A stretch of 8,250 nucleotides of DNA from JACQWX01 sp041662295 (GTDB lineage: Bacteria; Elusimicrobiota; Elusimicrobia; UBA1565; UBA9628): NCBI GenBank assembly GCA_041662295.1, contig JBAZSR010000172.1, forward strand, positions 1-8,250, given 5' to 3'. Below, in pieces: positions 1 to 7,521 of the stretch (the stretch's first letter is position 1; the number at the start of each line of letters is the position of its first letter). The notes under the pieces were generated by a model. The model did no database searches. It was not told the origin of the DNA and saw only the letters and a program-made list of their open reading frames with translations. Position numbers and translations under genes: made by a program.

Positions 1-51
1 ACAACACTTTGTCAAGGCCCAGGAGGACCCTCTTCGCGGGCCCGCGGGGCC

Positions 52-1392
52 CTATCCTCCGCTCTGCAATTCCCTCAGCGTCAGGACGAACAGGACGGAC
101 GCGCCCCCGATCGTCGCAAGGGCGGCGAGGTTCGCAGCCGGCTTGACTCCGGCGACGAGCTGCATCAGGGCGACGACCGACAGCAGGACGATCGAGGCGA
201 TCCCCAGACAGCGGTTGACCGCGACGCCTCGCGGCCGTCTCCGGGCCTGGCAATCGCCGATCGGCCGCAGCATGCAAATCGCGGCCGGCGCGGCCAGCAG
301 ATAATAATGGAGCCATGCCAAAGGAGCCGACAGGAGATAGACCAGGCAGCCGAGTCCGACGACCAGGGCGTCCTTGAAGAGCTCGCGCTCGAGAGGATCC
401 GCGCCTCCGGCCGGCGCCTTGCGGCTCCCCCGCCACATGGCGAGGGCGGAGAGCGAGACCAGCAAGACCGCCAGCGGACCCGCCAGATCCATGCCGGACA
501 GGTCCATAACGAGCCGGGGAAGCGAGTAATTCCCGAAAGCGACCGGGACGATCTCGGCGGGCATCAGGAGCAAGGCCTTGATCCAATCGAGCCAGCACCG
601 CGCGGACCCGAACATCGCGCTTGAGAAGACGACGGCGGCGGCCGCCGCCGCCGCGGCTCCGACGGCCGCCGAGAGCGCATCCTTGAACCGTCCGCCGATG
701 AGCCAGGACAGTCCCAGCAGCAGGACGACGAAGACGAGGTTGGGCTTGAACATCACCGCGGACCCGAGGACCGCGCCTCCCAGGAGATGGCGGCTCCCGA
801 GGTCGCGCCGGCTCTCGACCCACAGGAACAAGGCCAGAAGTCCGAGCTGCACCTGGTTGACGTTCGCGACGGCGACATCCGACAGGTAGGGCGCGAAATA
901 GGCCGTCAGGGCCGCGAAGAGCAGCGCGGACGCCGCGGCGGAGAACCGGAACAATCCGGCCAGCGTCGCGACGGCGTATACCATGCACGCCATGCAGAGG
1001 AGGCGGTATATCCCGTAAGCCAGGTCGTAATCCTCCGCAGGGAAGCCCGCGAACAGGGAATAGAGGAACGGCGTGGAGTATGTCTCCAAGACCCTCCTGT
1101 TCCCGGCGGCCCGCCGGAGGCGGGAAGACCCGTTCGCGGCCGCCTTCCGCAGGAATTCCTCGCCGAGCCGCCTCCTGGCGTCGTCCGAATAGATGTTCGC
1201 CGCGCTCTCGCGGGCCGTCTTCTGCCCGACCGCCCAGAATTGATAGAAATCCACGCCGAGGAACGCCTGCCCGTAGCTCCACGACCTGACGAGGCAGACA
1301 GCGGCCAGCAGGAGGGGCAGCCAGCTCAGCGCCCCGTTGAAGGAAAGCCGATCCGGCTTTCCTGAGCCGCTCCCCTGTTCGAGCATGTCCAC
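52..1392 (-). CDS. GT87/DUF2029-type integral membrane glycosyltransferase
   Basis: The product is a hydrophobic protein of 446 residues with roughly ten to twelve predicted membrane segments (for example about 20-37, 128-148, 151-170, 177-193, 217-232, 239-256, 304-320, 341-376, 395-415 and 419-438). After the first segment comes GVDFYQFW (46-53). An aspartate in this loop (here D48) is typical of GT-C enzymes and of the GT87 (DUF2029) family, which uses polyprenyl-phosphate sugars outside the membrane. NVNQVQLGLLALFLW (177-191) and FKPNLV (215-220) are also typical of this family. The acceptor and sugar cannot be told; cell-envelope glycan or glycolipid is inference. The start is GTG 1392 or ATG 1386, with no strong Shine-Dalgarno sequence for either. 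An alanine run (246-253) is encoded by a GCC/GCG-rich stretch. The gene lies 21 nt after the ligase-like gene, so it may be co-transcribed, though a functional link with glycine cleavage is not evident. Confidence 0.8.
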   Translation of the reverse strand: MDMLEQGSGSGKPDRLSFNGALSWLPLLLAAVCLVRSWSYGQAFLGVDFYQFWAVGQKTARESAANIYSDDARRRLGEEFLRKAAANGSSRLRRAAGNRRVLETYSTPFLYSLFAGFPAEDYDLAYGIYRLLCMACMVYAVATLAGLFRFSAAASALLFAALTAYFAPYLSDVAVANVNQVQLGLLALFLWVESRRDLGSRHLLGGAVLGSAVMFKPNLVFVVLLLGLSWLIGGRFKDALSAAVGAAAAAAAAVVFSSAMFGSARCWLDWIKALLLMPAEIVPVAFGNYSLPRLVMDLSGMDLAGPLAVLLVSLSALAMWRGSRKAPAGGADPLERELFKDALVVGLGCLVYLLSAPLAWLHYYLLAAPAAICMLRPIGDCQARRRPRGVAVNRCLGIASIVLLSVVALMQLVAGVKPAANLAALATIGGASVLFVLTLRELQSGG

Positions 1393-1413
1393 GTGACGCT
1401 GGCCGGGCGGGCT

Positions 1414-1821
1414 TCAGCGCCGGCGGTTCCAGTCGTCGGAGCGGTACTTGGCGGCGAGCCGTCCGGCCTCGCGCAGGACCGGGAGGGCGAGCCCGGCCAC
1501 CCCGGTCTCCAGGCCCCGGGCTTTCAGGGCCGAACGGACCCTGAGGTGCATCCTCTCGTAGACGCCGAGCGCCCCGGTCAGGCGGTCCCAAGGGAAGACC
1601 ACCCCCCCGCCCGTGGGCCGGCGCACGATGGGAACGCCCGCCATGCCCTTGGCCGCGGCGAGGCCCGCGGCTAAGGCGAAGGGCTGGGCCAGGCCGAAAG
1701 TGACGCTGCGGCCGGCCCAATTGAAGAAACGCAGGAACCCGGCTCCTTCCGGGGCCGAGGCCAGGGCGGCCTCGTCGAGCGCCATCTGGTTCGCCGCGTC
1801 GAGGGGCGGACCTAGCAGCAC
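1414..1821 (-). CDS. Very short lipoate-protein ligase-like protein (LplA/LipM superfamily)
   Basis: This 135-residue protein resembles lipoate-protein ligases and octanoyltransferases but is about half their usual 240-340 residues. Visible family blocks are NQMALDEAAL (11-20), LRFFNWAGRSVTFGLAQP (30-47) and the lipoyl/AMP-binding motif VRRPTGGGVVF (66-76), followed by a helix like the family's mid-domain YxxxH region (VYERMHLRVRSAL, 87-99). The end, KYRSDDWNRR (125-134), resembles the C-terminus of LipM/LipL-type proteins. The intervening segment is absent: it would hold the GxKIxGxAQ lysine, or the catalytic cysteine in LipM. The histidine usually following GGGxVF is also gone. The frame is intact with G+C-rich third positions. 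The GTG start at 1821 overlaps the gcvP stop by 10 nt; ATG 1785 is an alternative. It may be a decayed gene, a compact non-catalytic lipoyl-binding protein, or an unusual enzyme. Its place after gcvP fits a link to GcvH lipoylation. Confidence 0.7.
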   Translation of the reverse strand: MLLGPPLDAANQMALDEAALASAPEGAGFLRFFNWAGRSVTFGLAQPFALAAGLAAAKGMAGVPIVRRPTGGGVVFPWDRLTGALGVYERMHLRVRSALKARGLETGVAGLALPVLREAGRLAAKYRSDDWNRRR

Positions 1822-4700
1822 TCTTGCCCGGAGTCCTTGGGCCGGATGACGAAGTTCCTGTCCCCGAACACGTTGTCGATGCGGCCGCAGTGGGGCCAGA
1901 ACTTGGCCCGCCGCGTGGCCGCGGTCGGGAAGGCCGCGGCCTGGCGGGAATAGCGGCGCTCCCATCGGTCCGCGGTCACGGCCGAACAGGTGTGCGGCGC
2001 GTTCTTGAGAGGGTTGTCCGCCTTGTCCGCCCTGCCCTCGGCGATGTCCTGCGCCTCCCCCCGGATCATGACCATGGCCTCGATGAAGCGGTCGAGCTCG
2101 ACCTTGGGCTCGCTCTCCGTGGGCTCGACCATCATGGTGCCCGGGATGGGCCAGGACACGGTGGGCGCGTGGAACCCGTAGTCCATGAGGCGCTTGGCCG
2201 CGTCGTCCACCGTGACGTCGGCGGAGTCCTTCAAGGGGCGCAGGTCGAGGATGCACTCGTGCGCCACGAACCCGCCGCGGCCCCTGAACAAGGTGGCGTA
2301 ATGGCCCTCGAGCTTCTTGGCCACGTAGTTGGCGTTGAGGATGGCGGTCTCGGTCGCGGCCTTGAGGCCCGGCCCGCCCATCTGGGCGATGTACGCCCAC
2401 GAGATGGGCAGGATGGACGCGGAGCTGAAGGCCGAGGCGGCCGTCGGGCCTGACGCGTCCGGCCGGGCGGCCGGGGCGAGGGGGTCGTTGGGCAGGAGGT
2501 CGACGAGCTTGCGCGTCACGCCGATGGGGCCCATGCCGGGACCGCCGCCGCCGTGGGGCATGCCGAAAGTCTTGTGGAGGTTGAGGTGGCAGACGTCCGC
2601 GCCGAGCTCGGCCGGCCGGCACAGGCCCACCAGGGCGTTCATGTTCGCCCCGTCCATGTACACGAGGCCGCCGTGGGAGTGCACGATCCGGCAGATGTCC
2701 TTGATGCCCTCCTCAAAGACCCCGTGCGTGGACGGGTAGGTGACCATGAGGCAGGCCAGGTCCTGGGAGTGCTCCGCGGCCTTGGCCTTGAGATCGGCCA
2801 GATCGATGTCCCCGCCCGGGGCGCATTCGACCGTCACGATGGTCATCCCGGCCATGGCGGCCGAGGCGGGGTTGGTGCCGTGGGCCGAGCGCGGGATGAG
2901 GCAGACCCTGCGCTGGCCTTCGCCTGAGCGCTCATGGTGCCTGCGGATGACGAGCAGGCCCGAGTACTCCCCCTGGGATCCGGCGTTGGGCTGGAAGGAG
3001 AAGGCCGCGAAGCCCGTGATCTCGCAGAGCCACTTCTCGAGGTCCTTGACGAGGGCGAGCGTTCCCTTGACCTGGTCCTTGGGGGCGAATGGATGCGGCT
3101 TGGCGAAGCCCGGCCAGGTGATCGGCATCATCATGGAAGCGGCGTTGAGCTTCATGGTGCACGACCCCAGCGGGATCATCGCGGTCGCAAGCGTCAGGTC
3201 CCGGGCCTCGAGGCGCTTGATGTAGCGCATCATCTCCGTCTCGGAGTGGTTCGTCGTGAACGCCGGGTCCGCGAGGAACGGGCTCGTCCGCCTGAGGGGC
3301 TCGGGGATCCGGGAGTGGACGTGGGCGGAAGCGATGTCCAGCAGGGGCTTGCCGTCCGCGAATGCCTCGAGGAGGTCTTCGAGATCCGCCTCGCCCGTGG
3401 TCTCGTCGAGCGCGATCGTCAGGACGCCGTCGGAGAGCCGCCGGAGGTTCATGCGCTTGGCCAGGGCGGCGTCGAAGGCCCGGCTGACGACGGAGGGGTC
3501 TCCCTCCACGCGCACGGTGTCGAAGAAGGGCTCGTCCGGGACCCGCCAGCCCAAGGCCTTCAAGCCGGCCGCGAGGCGGCAGGCCAGGCCGTGGACGCGG
3601 CTCGAGATGCGCTTCAAGCCTTCCGGCCCGTGGTACGCGGCGTAGAAGGCCGCGACCACGGCGGTCAGGACCTGAGCGGTGCAGATGTTGCTCGTCGCCT
3701 TCTCGCGCCGGATGTGCTGCTCGCGCGTCTGGAGCGCGAGCCGCAGGGCGGGGCGGCCCGAGGAATCCTTGGAGACCGCCACGATGCGGCCGGGCATGAG
3801 CCTCTTCAAGGCTTCGCGCACGGCCATGTACGCCGCGGCGGGCCCCCCAAAGCCCATGGGCAGGCCGAAGCGCTGGGTGCTGCCCACCGCGATGTCCGCG
3901 CCGAACTCGCCGGGGGCCTTCAGGAGCGTCAGGCCCAGGATGTCGGCCGCGGCCGTCACCAGGACGCCGTGGCGGTGCGCGGCCTCGCAGAGCGGCCGGT
4001 AGTCGGCCACCCGTCCGTCGGTCATCGGGTACTGGACGAGGACGCCGAAAAAGCCCTTGCCGAGGTCCGCGGCGGACTCGTCGGCCGTGACCGTGCGGAT
4101 GCCCAGGGACTTGGCCCGGGTCTGGACCACGGCGATGTTCTGAGGATGGCAGCCGTCGCTGATGAAGAAGGCCTTGTCCGCGGGCTGGCCCGCGGCGTTC
4201 CAAGAGAGGGTCATGGCCTCCGCGCAAGCCGTGGCCTCATCGAGCAGGGAAGCGTTGGCCACATCCATGCCGGTCAGGTCCATGACCATGAGCTGGAAAA
4301 GCCGCAGGACCTCGAGCCGGCCCTGCGCGATCTCGGCCTGGTACGGCGTGTAGGCCGTGTACCAGCACGGGTTCTCGATGATGTTGCGCTGGAGCACCGG
4401 GGGGACCACGCAGTCGGAGAACCCCATCCCGATGAAGGACCGGAAGAGCTTGTTCTTCGCGGCCAACCCCGCGAGCCTGGCGAGCGACTCGGTCTCGCTG
4501 AGCGCCGGGGGCAGGTTCAGAGGCTTGCGGGAGCGGATGGCCGGCGGGATCGCGGCATCCACGAACCCGTCGAGCGTGGAGAATCCCAGGAACGAGAGCA
4601 TCTCATGCGTTTCGGCGGCGTCCGGACCGATGTGACGCCGTGGAAAATCCGAGGACGGGGACGACGCGCAGGGCTTCGGGCGGACCTCAGTGGCTTCCAT
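1812..4700 (-). CDS. gcvP: Glycine dehydrogenase (decarboxylating), single-chain P-protein
   Basis: GcvP is the PLP enzyme that decarboxylates glycine and loads the aminomethyl group onto lipoyl-GcvH. The 962 residues match the single-chain form (about 950), not the split GcvPA/GcvPB form. The N-terminal half shows RHIGP (22-26) and PCWYTAYTPYQAEIAQGRLE (111-130). The C-terminal half shows IPLGSCTMKLN (about 510-520), SAHGTNPASAAMAG (about 604-617), YMDGANMNALVG (about 679-690) and the PLP-lysine block HLNLHKTFGMPHGGGGPG, with the Schiff-base lysine at K710. The C-terminus has the usual DNVFGDRN. ATG 4700 is inside the end of gcvH; its Shine-Dalgarno match is poor, so coupling to gcvH translation is likely. 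The stop TAG overlaps the start of the next gene by 10 nt. The tail after FGDRN (FVIRPKDSGQECC) is not a motif I recognise. Confidence 0.97.
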   Translation of the reverse strand: MEATEVRPKPCASSPSSDFPRRHIGPDAAETHEMLSFLGFSTLDGFVDAAIPPAIRSRKPLNLPPALSETESLARLAGLAAKNKLFRSFIGMGFSDCVVPPVLQRNIIENPCWYTAYTPYQAEIAQGRLEVLRLFQLMVMDLTGMDVANASLLDEATACAEAMTLSWNAAGQPADKAFFISDGCHPQNIAVVQTRAKSLGIRTVTADESAADLGKGFFGVLVQYPMTDGRVADYRPLCEAAHRHGVLVTAAADILGLTLLKAPGEFGADIAVGSTQRFGLPMGFGGPAAAYMAVREALKRLMPGRIVAVSKDSSGRPALRLALQTREQHIRREKATSNICTAQVLTAVVAAFYAAYHGPEGLKRISSRVHGLACRLAAGLKALGWRVPDEPFFDTVRVEGDPSVVSRAFDAALAKRMNLRRLSDGVLTIALDETTGEADLEDLLEAFADGKPLLDIASAHVHSRIPEPLRRTSPFLADPAFTTNHSETEMMRYIKRLEARDLTLATAMIPLGSCTMKLNAASMMMPITWPGFAKPHPFAPKDQVKGTLALVKDLEKWLCEITGFAAFSFQPNAGSQGEYSGLLVIRRHHERSGEGQRRVCLIPRSAHGTNPASAAMAGMTIVTVECAPGGDIDLADLKAKAAEHSQDLACLMVTYPSTHGVFEEGIKDICRIVHSHGGLVYMDGANMNALVGLCRPAELGADVCHLNLHKTFGMPHGGGGPGMGPIGVTRKLVDLLPNDPLAPAARPDASGPTAASAFSSASILPISWAYIAQMGGPGLKAATETAILNANYVAKKLEGHYATLFRGRGGFVAHECILDLRPLKDSADVTVDDAAKRLMDYGFHAPTVSWPIPGTMMVEPTESEPKVELDRFIEAMVMIRGEAQDIAEGRADKADNPLKNAPHTCSAVTADRWERRYSRQAAAFPTAATRRAKFWPHCGRIDNVFGDRNFVIRPKDSGQECC

Positions 4701-5088
4701 GGGCGGCCGGGGTCTTCAGGAATTCCTGGTACGCGGCGTGGTCCATGAGGGACTCGGATTCCTTGGGGTTGTCCGGCTTCACCTTGAAGAACCATCCGTC
4801 GACGAAGGGGGAGCGGTTGACGAGCGCGGGATCCTTGGCGAGCGCTTCATTGACCGCCACGACCTCGCCGGAGACCGGGCTGTAGAACTCGAAGGCGGCC
4901 TTCACGGACTCCACGGTGCCGCAGGACTCGCCGAGCTTGACCTTGCGCCCGACCTTGGGGAGGTCCACGTAGACCACGTCGGTCATCTCTCCCTGCGCAT
5001 AGTCGGAGACCCCGACGGCCGCGGTCCCGCCCTCAAGGCAGACCCACTCGTGCGACTTCGCGTACCGGCACGCCTCAGGCTTCGCCAT
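4687..5088 (-). CDS. gcvH: Glycine cleavage system H-protein (lipoyl carrier)
   Basis: GcvH is the small lipoylated shuttle between the P-, T- and L-proteins. The 133-residue product has the normal length and the canonical core: YAKSHEWV (9-16), VGVSDYAQGEMTDVVYVDLP (25-44), then GESCGTVESVKAAFEFYSPV (53-72). The lipoyl-accepting lysine is K63 in ESVKAA. The tail also fits, with NEALAKDPALVN and DGWFFKVK. I chose ATG 5088 over the in-frame GTG 5106 because GGAGGT lies just upstream and MAKPEACRYAKSHEWV is a natural N-terminus. The 3' end overlaps the start of gcvP by 14 nt, which suggests translational coupling. A perfect inverted repeat sits immediately upstream and separates it from gcvT. 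Nothing in the protein looks damaged. Confidence 0.97.
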   Translation of the reverse strand: MAKPEACRYAKSHEWVCLEGGTAAVGVSDYAQGEMTDVVYVDLPKVGRKVKLGESCGTVESVKAAFEFYSPVSGEVVAVNEALAKDPALVNRSPFVDGWFFKVKPDNPKESESLMDHAAYQEFLKTPAAHGSH

Positions 5089-5091
5089 GTT

Positions 5092-5097
5092 ACCTCC
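5092..5097 (-). promoter_or_regulatory. gcvH Shine-Dalgarno sequence next to the hairpin foot
   Basis: GGAGGT on the minus strand (5097-5092) is the clearest ribosome binding site in the window. It lies 3 nt before ATG 5088, or 4 nt counted from GGAGG, which is tight but usable. It decides the gcvH start: a GTG at 5106 extends the frame by six codons but lies inside the hairpin arm, and the binding site would then be within the gene. The site is only 1 nt from the hairpin foot, so folding could affect ribosome access. Confidence 0.75.
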
Positions 5098-5098
5098 G

Positions 5099-5163
5099 GG
5101 TGTCACACCTCAACTTATGAAACTTATTCTCCGAATAAGTTTCATAAGTTGAGGTGTGACACC
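5099..5163. repeat. Perfect 31-bp inverted repeat with 3-nt loop (hairpin 1)
   Basis: The left arm (5099-5129) and right arm (5133-5163) are exact reverse complements over 31 bp around TCC (GGA on the minus strand). The ends read GGTGTC...GACACC. Each terminus also contains a smaller inverted repeat, GGTGT-N-ACACC (5099-5109 and 5153-5163), and the inner stem is A+T-rich. The repeat fills nearly the whole gcvT-gcvH gap: it begins 4 nt after the gcvT stop and ends just before the gcvH Shine-Dalgarno sequence. No T-run follows it on the minus strand, so it is not a typical terminator for the operon. It shares design and the inner GAAACTTA with the hairpin at 7527-7589. A REP/MITE-like element or an mRNA processing and stability stem are the main readings. 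Confidence 0.92.
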
Positions 5164-5167
5164 ATTG

Positions 5168-6265
5168 TTATTTTTTCTTATAGAACGGCAGCGCCACGGC
5201 CTCGGCCTGGAGCCTGCGGCCGTAGAGCTCGACGGAAAGCTTGGTCCCAGGGGGAACGGCAGCCCCCTCCATGTAGCCCATCCCGATGCCGACCCCGAGG
5301 GTCGGAGAGAAGGTGGCGCTGGTGAGCGTGCCGAGCTTCTTCTCCCCCGTGAACACGGCACTGCCGGGGCGAGGCACACCCTTGTCCAAGAGCCTCACCC
5401 CTGTCATGCGGCGCGTGACGCCCTTGTCCCGGTGCTCGAGGTAGCCGCTGCGGCCGATGAAGTCGCCCTTCTCGAACTTGACCACCCAGCCGTAGCCGGC
5501 CTCGATGGAATCGTGCTCGTCGTCGATGTCCTGCCCGTAGAGGAGGTAGCCGGCCTCGAGGCGCAGGGTGTCCCGGCAGCCGAGCCCGCACGGGGCCGTG
5601 CCGCAGGAGCGGCCCTTGGCCAAGAGGTCGTCCCAGACGCGGCCGGCGATGTCGGAGGGCACGATGAACTCGCATCCGTCCTCGCCCGTGTAGCCGGTCG
5701 TGGTGATAAAGGACTTCCGGCCGAAGACCTCGAGCTCGAGCGCGCAGAAGCGCTTCATGCCCCCCACCGCCGGGTAGTCCGCGGCCACGAGCCCGAGCGC
5801 CTTGGGGCCTTGGACCGCGATCATGCCGTAACGGTCGCTCTCGTTGGCCAGGCGCACGTCCATGCCCTTGGCCTGGCTCTGGAACCAGGCGAAATCCTTG
5901 TCCGCGGTGGCCGCGTTGACGACCACGAGGTAGCGGCCGGGGCCCAGGCAGGAGACGATGACGTCGTCGACCACCCCTCCCCGGCCGTTGGGCAGGTGCG
6001 AGTAGACGGCCTTGCCCGGCACGAGGCGGCCGATGTCGTTGGTGTTGACCTTCTGGAGGAAGGCGAGGCTGTCCTTGCCCTCCACGAAGACCTGGCCCAT
6101 GTGGGAGACGTCGAAGAGCCCGCAGCGCTGGCGCACGGCCTGGTGCTCCTTGAGGATGCCCTCGTATTGGACAGGGAGCTCCCAGCCGTGGAAATCCACC
6201 AGCTTGGCGCCCAGACGCTTGTGGCTCTCGTAGATCGGGGTCCGGCGTAGGGTGGTCGTGCTCAT
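5168..6265 (-). CDS. gcvT: Glycine cleavage system T-protein (aminomethyltransferase)
   Basis: GcvT takes the aminomethyl group carried on the lipoyl arm of GcvH, gives the one-carbon unit to tetrahydrofolate as 5,10-methylene-THF and releases ammonia. At 365 residues it matches the family length. Conserved blocks appear in order: TPIYESHKRLGAKLVDFHGW (9-28), LPVQY and EH at 30-41, FDVSHMGQV (51-59), GGVVDDVIV (96-104) with the conserved aspartate at D101, TGYTGEDGCE (190-199), RDTLRLEAGY (231-240) and the C-terminal LPFYKK. ATG 6265 gives the expected N-terminus. It lies 4 nt after the flavoprotein stop, so there is no room for a dedicated leader or glycine riboswitch. The stop TAA (5170-5168) is followed 4 nt later by a 65-bp perfect hairpin, which separates gcvT from gcvH. 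Function is very likely intact. Confidence 0.97.
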   Translation of the reverse strand: MSTTTLRRTPIYESHKRLGAKLVDFHGWELPVQYEGILKEHQAVRQRCGLFDVSHMGQVFVEGKDSLAFLQKVNTNDIGRLVPGKAVYSHLPNGRGGVVDDVIVSCLGPGRYLVVVNAATADKDFAWFQSQAKGMDVRLANESDRYGMIAVQGPKALGLVAADYPAVGGMKRFCALELEVFGRKSFITTTGYTGEDGCEFIVPSDIAGRVWDDLLAKGRSCGTAPCGLGCRDTLRLEAGYLLYGQDIDDEHDSIEAGYGWVVKFEKGDFIGRSGYLEHRDKGVTRRMTGVRLLDKGVPRPGSAVFTGEKKLGTLTSATFSPTLGVGIGMGYMEGAAVPPGTKLSVELYGRRLQAEAVALPFYKKK

Positions 6266-6269
6266 AATC

Positions 6270-7505
6270 TCAATCTAGCAATTTTAAGCCCGCAGCGGCG
6301 GCTCCTGCGAGGGACCCGGTCGCCCAGGCGAAATGGAGGTTGTAGCCTCCGGAGTCGCCGTCCACATCCAGGAGCTCCCCGGTCACATGGAGCCCCTTGC
6401 GTCCCCGGGCCTCCAGGGTCTCGGGTGCGACCTCGGCGAGCCGAACTCCTCCGGCGCTCGCCATGGCCTCTTCCCAGGGCCTGTGCCCGCAGACCGAGAA
6501 CGTCCATCGTCCCAAGCCGCGGGCCAGGCACAGAACAGCATCCTCCGAAGGACTTTCATGCAACGGAATTTCCTTGGCCTGGCCGGCCAGGAAGACCTCC
6601 GCCACCGCCTCCGGGACAGCTCCCCTCAGCAAAGCGGCCGGAGACAGGGGCGAGATGCTCGCGAACCTCTCGAGGAAAAGCTCGTCGACCTCCTTCCTGG
6701 AAAGGTCCGAAAAAAGGTTCGCGGAGCACTCGACCTCGCCCCCGTCGAGGGCCTGCACGACTTCGCGGCTGAGGTCGAGAGCAGCGGGGCCGGAGACGCC
6801 GTACGGGGTGAAGAGCAGTTCCCCGCGGGACGCGGCGATCTGCCGTCCCTCGAGTTGGGCGCAAAGAGCGGCCTCGACCCGGACCCCGGCCAGTTTGCGG
6901 ACCCAGTGGTCCTTGGACACCAGCGGCACCAGGCACGGCGTCCGAGGCGCGGCCGCAAGCCCCAAGGACTCTGCCAGCCGGACTCCATGGTCCCCCCCGC
7001 CCAACTGGGGGTAGGACGCGCCACCGCAGGCCAGGATGACCCGGTCCGCCTCATGCCTTCCTCCGCCCGAGGTCTCGACCGCGAAGCCGCGGCCCCCGGC
7101 CCGGACCGCCGTCACCTCGCGGCCGGTCTGGACGTGGACCCCGCTCCGGTTGAGGCCCGCCTCCAACACAGCCAGCACGGAGCGCGCCTGCCCTGTCCTA
7201 GGAAAGACCCTGCCGTCGGCCTCTTGGACCAGCATGAGGCCCAGTCCCTCGAACAAGGCCCTGCTCTCCGCGTTGCCGAACCGGGAGAGGACGGCGCGGA
7301 CGAATCCTCGGTCGCCGCCGTGGTAATGGGAAGCATCGAGACGGGCGTTGCCGAGGTTGCAGCGGCCGCCGCCGCTGGCCAGGATCTTGCGGCCCAGGGT
7401 CCGGCCCTTCTCGAAGAGGACGACCGCGGCCCCGGCCCGGGCAGCGGTCAAGGCCGCGACGAGGCCGGAAGCCCCTCCTCCGACCACCACCACCCTGGTC
7501 TTCAT
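6270..7505 (-). CDS. HI0933/BaiN-family FAD-dependent oxidoreductase
   Basis: The 411-residue protein is full length for the HI0933-like flavoprotein family (BaiN/RdsA type, often annotated NAD(P)/FAD-dependent or aminoacetone oxidase-like). An N-terminal Rossmann FAD site, VVVVGGGASG (residues 5-14), is followed by FEKGRTLGRK and the family signature SGGGRCNLGN (44-53; the usual form is TGGGRCNLTN). Downstream are ACGGASYPQLGG, GVSGPAALDLS and a C-terminal second FAD contact with GELLDVDGDSGGYNLHFAW. These appear in the family order and support a soluble flavoprotein. The substrate is unknown; BaiN acts on bile acid intermediates in gut Clostridia, but that role should not be transferred here. 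The start is ATG 7505, the first codon before MKTRVVVVGGG. No good Shine-Dalgarno sequence is seen, since the minus strand carries CTCCTT there. The gene ends 4 nt before gcvT, so co-transcription is likely. Confidence 0.9.
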   Translation of the reverse strand: MKTRVVVVGGGASGLVAALTAARAGAAVVLFEKGRTLGRKILASGGGRCNLGNARLDASHYHGGDRGFVRAVLSRFGNAESRALFEGLGLMLVQEADGRVFPRTGQARSVLAVLEAGLNRSGVHVQTGREVTAVRAGGRGFAVETSGGGRHEADRVILACGGASYPQLGGGDHGVRLAESLGLAAAPRTPCLVPLVSKDHWVRKLAGVRVEAALCAQLEGRQIAASRGELLFTPYGVSGPAALDLSREVVQALDGGEVECSANLFSDLSRKEVDELFLERFASISPLSPAALLRGAVPEAVAEVFLAGQAKEIPLHESPSEDAVLCLARGLGRWTFSVCGHRPWEEAMASAGGVRLAEVAPETLEARGRKGLHVTGELLDVDGDSGGYNLHFAWATGSLAGAAAAGLKLLD

Positions 7506-7521
7506 ATTATTAAGGAGAATA

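Noticed and set aside
10..15. TTGACA on the minus strand as a -35 promoter box
   Set aside because: The matching -10 region would lie outside the window, so it cannot be supported.
38..52. GGGCCC pair with a 3-nt loop at the end of the GT87 gene, as a terminator
   Set aside because: The stem is only 6 bp, overlaps the stop codon and is not followed by a T-run on the minus strand.
633..650. Perfect 18-bp G+C palindrome (CGG repeats then CCG repeats)
   Set aside because: It lies in the alanine run of the membrane protein and is explained by GCC/GCG alanine codons.
1822..2622. In-frame upstream extension of the ligase-like gene, and a 431-codon minus-strand frame at 2932-4227
   Set aside because: Both overlap gcvP in another frame and translate to proline/arginine-rich sequence without family motifs. 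The real ligase-like protein begins at the GTG that overlaps the gcvP stop.
2934..4748. A 604-codon open frame on the plus strand opposite gcvP
   Set aside because: It lies fully antisense to well-conserved gcvP, has arginine/glycine/histidine-rich low-complexity translation and no motif. Long antisense frames are expected in G+C-rich genes.
5106..5106. GTG at 5106 as the gcvH start
   Set aside because: It is inside the hairpin arm, and the strong GGAGGT lies downstream of it, directly before ATG 5088.
5099..5163. CRISPR repeats or a tRNA/attachment site at the palindromes
   Set aside because: There are only two elements with different sequences and no spacer array, and neither has tRNA-like structure or flanking integrase.
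6266..6300. Glycine riboswitch ahead of gcvT
   Set aside because: Only 4 nt separate gcvT from the preceding gene, and the upstream DNA is coding. The gcvT-gcvH gap is filled by the inverted repeat, which does not resemble the aptamer.
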